Source: Salminus brasiliensis (taxonomy: Eukaryota > Chordata > Actinopteri > Characiformes > Bryconidae). From it: a stretch of 64,000 bases of DNA. A program made the position numbers and the translations under genes. Shown here one piece after another: positions 54,863 through 64,000 of this stretch; positions within the stretch are counted from its first letter, which is position 1, and every line of letters begins with the position of its first letter. The notes under the pieces are model-generated. The model was not told the origin of the DNA and did not search any database. It saw only the letters and a list, made by a program, of their open reading frames with translations. Location of the stretch: NCBI RefSeq assembly GCF_030463535.1, contig NC_132879.1, positions 48,251,094 through 48,315,093 of the forward strand, written 5' to 3'.

Positions 54863-57069
54863 GGGCACAAGCCCAGCTCGACAGTGATTCAGTCACCAAC
54901 CACGCAGAATGTGTGGAAAAGACAGACTGCTGTAAAGACTATCTGAGGGCCACATTGTAATGAGGACACCTTCACTAAACCTGATTTGATGGCAAAAGGG
55001 CACAAGCCATTATTAAAACAAAGGGAAGACACAGATGGATGATCGAAGGTGGCCTGTCCATGTGTCATAACACTAAAGTCAGTATAGGTTTTAGTTTTCT
55101 TATCTCTTCAATTAGTTTTGTTGAAATATTTTTAAAGCACATGCACATGTATTACTACGCCCACGCAAAAGGGATTTCTATTGATCTAATTTTTCCACTT
55201 ATAATCCTTGAGGTTAATGTACACTGATGCACCTGTACATATGTTTTTTCACATGTGTTGTCGGTTGAATTTTTTCTCATATGTAGTAATTTGGTTGAGA
55301 CCCATGGATAAATCTTTATCATCCTGGTATTTTAGACAGGCCTGGTTCAGTTGTGCTGCTTTCAAAGCTGCAATGTAAATGGTCATAACCAAAGCACATC
55401 AAAATTGCAGAGATTTTTTCCAGTTGTATGGAAACCCCTGGCCAAATTATAAAACGTTATTTAAAATGAAGGAAAACAATTAACAAAAATAAAACTTGAG
55501 GCATGAGCATATTCAGCTCCCTACCAAGCTTTTAGTAACAAACCCATTGGCAGACATGAGACTTAAGCTGTTTTGAATTCACATCATGCTTTAGATCCAT
55601 CTACATGGTGGATTTTGAGGGTCTGAATCACTGTAGCCGTTTTGTTTTTTTTGTTTTTTTTTTTGGATGGTCCAGTTTTTTTTATTATTCTTTTTAAACT
55701 ACACACTTCAGACGTTTTATGAGGTTTCAAGTTAGGACTCCTACTGATTACAACTTTACAACCTTGTGGATCCACCACTAATATAAGCTAAAGCTCTCTG
55801 CAGGTCTTAGCGGTATGCATATGGAGTTGTTGTTTTGCCTTACCAGTATACCAACAGTCATATCTGAGAGTATTCTTGGTTTTCTTGCCTTGGACCCCCT
55901 TTCTTATTCACATTTTACACAGTAGAAATGCAGGTCTGGAAGCAGACAGCTCTTCTTATAGGTTGTCTCTGTTTTGTAGGCCTTCTTTTCACATTTTCAG
56001 CCATATGCTTAGACATGTTTAGAGGGGCCTACAGTTAATTATTAAATTCATTATTTCTAATGACAAATCTTGACCTGATCTAATTAGGCCCAACAATTCA
56101 ATAGGGGCTATTGAGCAATCTACAACTAGAAGGGTGTCCAAACATTTCCTTTTTTTTTTTTTTTTTATTTATCAAAAGACTGCATTCATATTTGCAATGA
56201 TGTAATAGTTTACTGCATACGTTGTGTTTACTTCTCACTTTAAAACCCAACAATATTTATCATCTGGCCAGGGCTACGCAATAACTTGCATACTACTGTG
56301 TTGTTATTAGACGACCATACCACTAATACCGTGATATGACCTGATCTCAGCAGCTCCGTAACATCGGATTCAACCGTGTGCTGCCATTACTTTTTAAAGC
56401 TAACTGAATCAATAAGAAGTAAGCAATGTGTGAATGTAGTGAGGCATATCTACCAGATTCCTGCCTGACCAGTGCTGACTGAAGGAGCCAAATCCAGTTT
56501 CTAACTTTTGACGAACGTGTCTGAGCCTTTACAGGTTCCTGACAAGAGATGAAATATTTGTACATACACTGATTATTCACTTTCAGTTTTTTTCTTTTTT
56601 AAGATAAGTTATAGTTTTTGTCTTTAAAGTAAAAACACAGTATGCAGCTAGTTTCTGGCTAACTGAAAGGCAGCCATTGCACATTAGCATACAGCTACTT
56701 GATCACCAGGTTATGAATACACCAGTTTTGTATGAATACTGTTAGTTGTAGCTAGGCACTCCCCTCCACCCAGTCTTACACTTCAATACTGTATTTAAAT
56801 TATGCCTGTCTTATAACTGTCCAGTACGGTTTCACAAGCCTTCCGTTCTCTAATAGTACAGGAAATAAATCACAGGTAACTCGTGCACATTCTTGTTGTA
56901 GATGTATGATTTCCACTGAGAAGTATTTTGTATGTATTTTATAATCTGTATAAAAACTTGCGTTTGCCAGAGAAGGCAAACAACAGGGGTCTGATACACT
57001 GGAAGACACTACTGTTGACTATATTTCTTTTTTTTTCTTCCCCAAGGAATGAGTTATGTTTAAAATAAA
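54863..57069 (+). other. podxl: podxl 3' UTR with candidate poly(A) signals
   Basis: About 2.2 kb of A+T-rich sequence without convincing coding potential follows the stop. AATAAA occurs near 55488 and at 57064-57069. The distal one would give the long 3' UTR typical of podocalyxin genes. Several T-runs occur (55648-55688, 56150-56168). The distal site faces the mkln1 poly(A) signal about 100 bp away. Confidence 0.55.
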
Positions 57070-57890
57070 TGGTGTTGCTTCACAAATACTTGCTTCAGTG
57101 TTTCGAAATGTAGCAGAACAAATAGTAGAGATGTTGGACTTTACTTAGAAAACCTGAACAAAATACAATCTTTATTCATTATGTACATTACATACAATGC
57201 TTTGTTTTTACTGTTTCATGGGTTCTGCACATTCATATCAGCCACAGTGTAGTGTTCACATTGCCCACTAGCCTCACTGAGGAGGGGGAGGGGTGTTTTT
57301 TCCAGGGGAAATGGAAAAAGGGATGGTTTAATTTTATTCCAGATACAGAAACTCCACACCAAAAGAAGCAATTTGGCATAGCAATTAATAAAAAGGTGCT
57401 GCCATCGTGTTTTTACGCTTTCACACTGGTTACCTTCCTGGCACAAGTGTCGTAAAGCCTAATAGACAACTATGGAGAGCGTTTCATTTCTCCCAAAAAG
57501 AAATGTAGGAAAAAAAAAAAAAAAAAAAAAAAAGCAACTTCAGCAACCAGTTCAAAAATGGAAAGAATTATGAGTATGAGTTTCCAGGCGCGTGCTATAC
57601 TGCATCGGGTCTGGAAAACTGAGTAACACTGCTAGAATTTGGTTCTAGATAAATAGGGCAATTAATAATTCTTGCACAAAAACCCACTGACATAACTCCT
57701 TATTAACTGTAATTAGATGTGGGTGAATTTGCTTATAGATTTGCAATATAGGAGAGCCTTCAAACGTAGTCACTGGTTTTAAACACAAGGACTTAGCATT
57801 AACACTATTGACCGATCAATTCAACACAATGTCCCAGAAGGAAAATGCTCCAAAATCATCAGGCCCATAGAAATACTTCATAGTAGATCT

Positions 57891-57895
<5 letters not shown>

Positions 57896-57921
<26 letters not shown>
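57896..57921. repeat. (CA)n microsatellite in mkln1 3' UTR
   Basis: About 12 CA units. Confidence 0.9.
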
Positions 57922-58339
57922 GTCAATATATACACACTACATCATATGGAAGACTACCCCTAAAACATTCTGGCATGTTCAGTAGTGCACACAGATGACC
58001 ATCAACAGGAACAAAGGTAATGCAGAAGTAGTACCTTGAGTCTCCAAGACTGAACTGACAAGTGCAAGCCTCACAAGTGTAAACACAATCTCACTAATGA
58101 CAACGGAAGGATATTAATGTGTGGGATGGGTCTCAACAACAATTCTGGTGGTCCCCGGTAAGGCGTTTAAAGTCATTTGGGGTTGGTGCTGGCCAGATTC
58201 ACATTGCAGGAGTTTTGCATCTGTGCTTAGAGGAGTAAAGCAGACACACCGCAGATGGTATGTGCTTCTGAATTCTACAAGACTGCTTGGATGAGAAAGA
58301 ACACATATTAAATACTTTAATACAGAAACAAAGTTATCG

Positions 58340-58620
58340 ACATACGCTACCATTCAGAAGTTTGGAATAACATGCCTTGCTTAATAGACGCTGCTATTTT
58401 ATTCATTAACATCCAACACAGTGAAGACTGCAATATTGCAGACTAGACACCAGAGGGTATGGAGGGCAAGAGGTTTCATTCAATATTTCAACTGTTTTTT
58501 GGAGATGAGAAATGAACACATGATAAATAAATGCACTATTTGTTTACGGCCCTCTATGAGACGTTATGAATGTTTTTCAACCATTATTAAACAAGCCACA
58601 GCTTTTTCAGCTCCGGAGAA
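58340..58620. mobile_element. Short Tc1-type MITE in mkln1 3' UTR (candidate)
   Basis: CGCTACCATTCAGAAGTTTG at the left edge is the familiar edge of a fish MITE as I recall it. CAGTGAAGACTGCAATATTG and AAAGTTATTCTTAACCCC follow. The right edge was not found. Confidence 0.45.
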
Positions 58621-59742
58621 TTTCTTCCTCAAGAAAATGAACATCAAAGATATCAGATATGTCAGATATGGAGAGCGATTTGATACCTGTATCTGTAACA
58701 AAGTTATTCTTAACCCCTAAACGGTAGTGCATGCCAAGTGCTGCTATGGCACAAATTGGAAATGAAAAACTGCATTACTCGTTTAGCACCACTGAAGTTT
58801 CACCACAGTAGCACCGGTTTCATCTGAAGACATTCCAAATCCACCCACAGCAACCAACACAGCTCTACTCTGACCGTTCTCTGAAGTGCACGACTGCTCT
58901 TTTATGCCCAAACAGTTTATGATCATGATGATGGTGGCGGTGGACTCCTGAATTGCTCAGCTACAGCTCCACAGCTGTTGCATCACTACTACAAGACCAC
59001 CTGAAAAGCAGCAGGGTCAGACTGAGAGCATCATTTAGCTCCATTATTAACAAAAAAAAATGAATGAAATGAAATAGGCAGCAAGGGAAAAGAGAAATAC
59101 ATTCACAAACTGATCATTCCAGGCTTAGAGATTCAGAGTGCAAGCCGAAGTCACTGCACTTCACAGCAGTCTCTGCAAAACATTTACATGAGCAACATGC
59201 ATACACACATAAAGGAAAACACCTGCAGCAGCCAGTGAGACTGTGGAAATCACTCAAGTGCGTGAGCAAGCAGTGTGAAGAGCCATTTCGAACCTTTATC
59301 GTAAACACTAAACCAGCTATCCAAAACTGAAACCAAAAGAACAGAACTGAGTTAAACCTGATCGAGGCTGAGGCTGACGCAAAAGAAGGAAGAAGACAGC
59401 TTTGGCAGATTTGTGGGTTACATTTCTCGCTTTTTTAACCTTCTCAAACAGGAGGAAAGAAAAACAAAACAAAAAACCCTTTAATGACGATGATTTCAGA
59501 TTTGGCGTAATACACCCTCCGCATAAGTTATTCATTACACAGTTCATGTTTGCTCAGATTTTCAGATTTCATTGGTTAAATAAGCATCTGTGTTACTTCA
59601 CAAGCGCTCCCCCAACCCCTGTGTGAAGAGAACACATTCAGTAGCCGTGGCAACTCTGAAGTGGAAGATGTAGAAAAATAACTTGCTATCAGTGGGAGGA
59701 GTCTGAGAGGTGTAGAGGTGTGGAGTAGTGTGGGGGTGGGGG

Positions 59743-64000
<4,258 letters not shown>

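Larger units (their letters stand above)
57171..59742 (-). other. mkln1: mkln1 3' UTR with candidate poly(A) signal
   Basis: TTTATT at 57171-57176 reads AATAAA on the mkln1 strand and would end a 3' UTR of about 2.6 kb. The stretch has no convincing coding frame. It contains an A-run (57511-57532), a CA repeat (57896-57921) and, near 58340-58600, what looks like an inserted short transposon whose edge reads CTACCATTCAGAAGTTTGG. Long 3' UTRs are usual for mkln1. Confidence 0.55.

Overview
This is a 64-kb piece of a vertebrate, almost certainly teleost, nuclear genome. The evidence is split genes with GT/AG introns, many microsatellites, decayed Tc1-like transposons, short foldback (MITE) families and tRNA-derived SINEs, with protein similarity to vertebrate families. 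The MITE style suggests an ostariophysan fish, but that is inference. No bacterial genes, operons or CRISPR arrays are present. Gene identities rest on recognising protein families by eye; exon edges were set from splice signals and reading phase.

Layout: (1) 1-8.75 kb, + strand: the 3' part of stab2 (stabilin-2, a scavenger/hyaluronan receptor), 16 exons covering the end of one FAS1 domain, the EGF-like cluster, the LINK domain, the last FAS1 domain, the membrane span and the cytoplasmic tail. (2) 10.7-22.6 kb, - strand: an apparently complete hal (histidine ammonia-lyase), 19 exons, tail-to-tail with stab2. (3) 22.6-40.4 kb: a gene-poor, repeat-rich interval with several copies of two MITE families, an internally deleted Tc1-like element, SINEs, one orphan exon-like segment and one unique block. 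(4) 40.4-57.1 kb, + strand: podxl (podocalyxin), 8 coding exons. Its 8.5-kb first intron holds two arrays of telomere-like minisatellite with higher-order structure, and three of its introns hold Tc1-like fossils. (5) 57.1-64 kb, - strand: the 3' part of mkln1 (muskelin), the last six coding exons and a long 3' UTR, tail-to-tail with podxl. The two candidate poly(A) signals lie about 100 bp apart.

The genes do not form a shared pathway. stab2 is an endothelial clearance receptor, hal starts histidine breakdown, podxl is an anti-adhesive sialomucin, and mkln1 is a subunit of the CTLH/GID ubiquitin ligase. The podxl-mkln1 tail-to-tail pairing matches the human 7q32 arrangement as I recall it. 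STAB2 and HAL are both on human 12q but well apart.

Points worth a second look: a GC-AG intron in hal flanked by TG-repeat acceptors; TG/CA microsatellites in place of polypyrimidine tracts at four acceptors; a 255-bp (5 x 51) higher-order repeat and an 88-bp repeat of TTAGGG-like sequence in podxl intron 1; a broken mucin-type coding relic next to the podxl mucin exon; and a divergent N-terminal region and short C-terminus in hal. I found no clear new multi-gene system.
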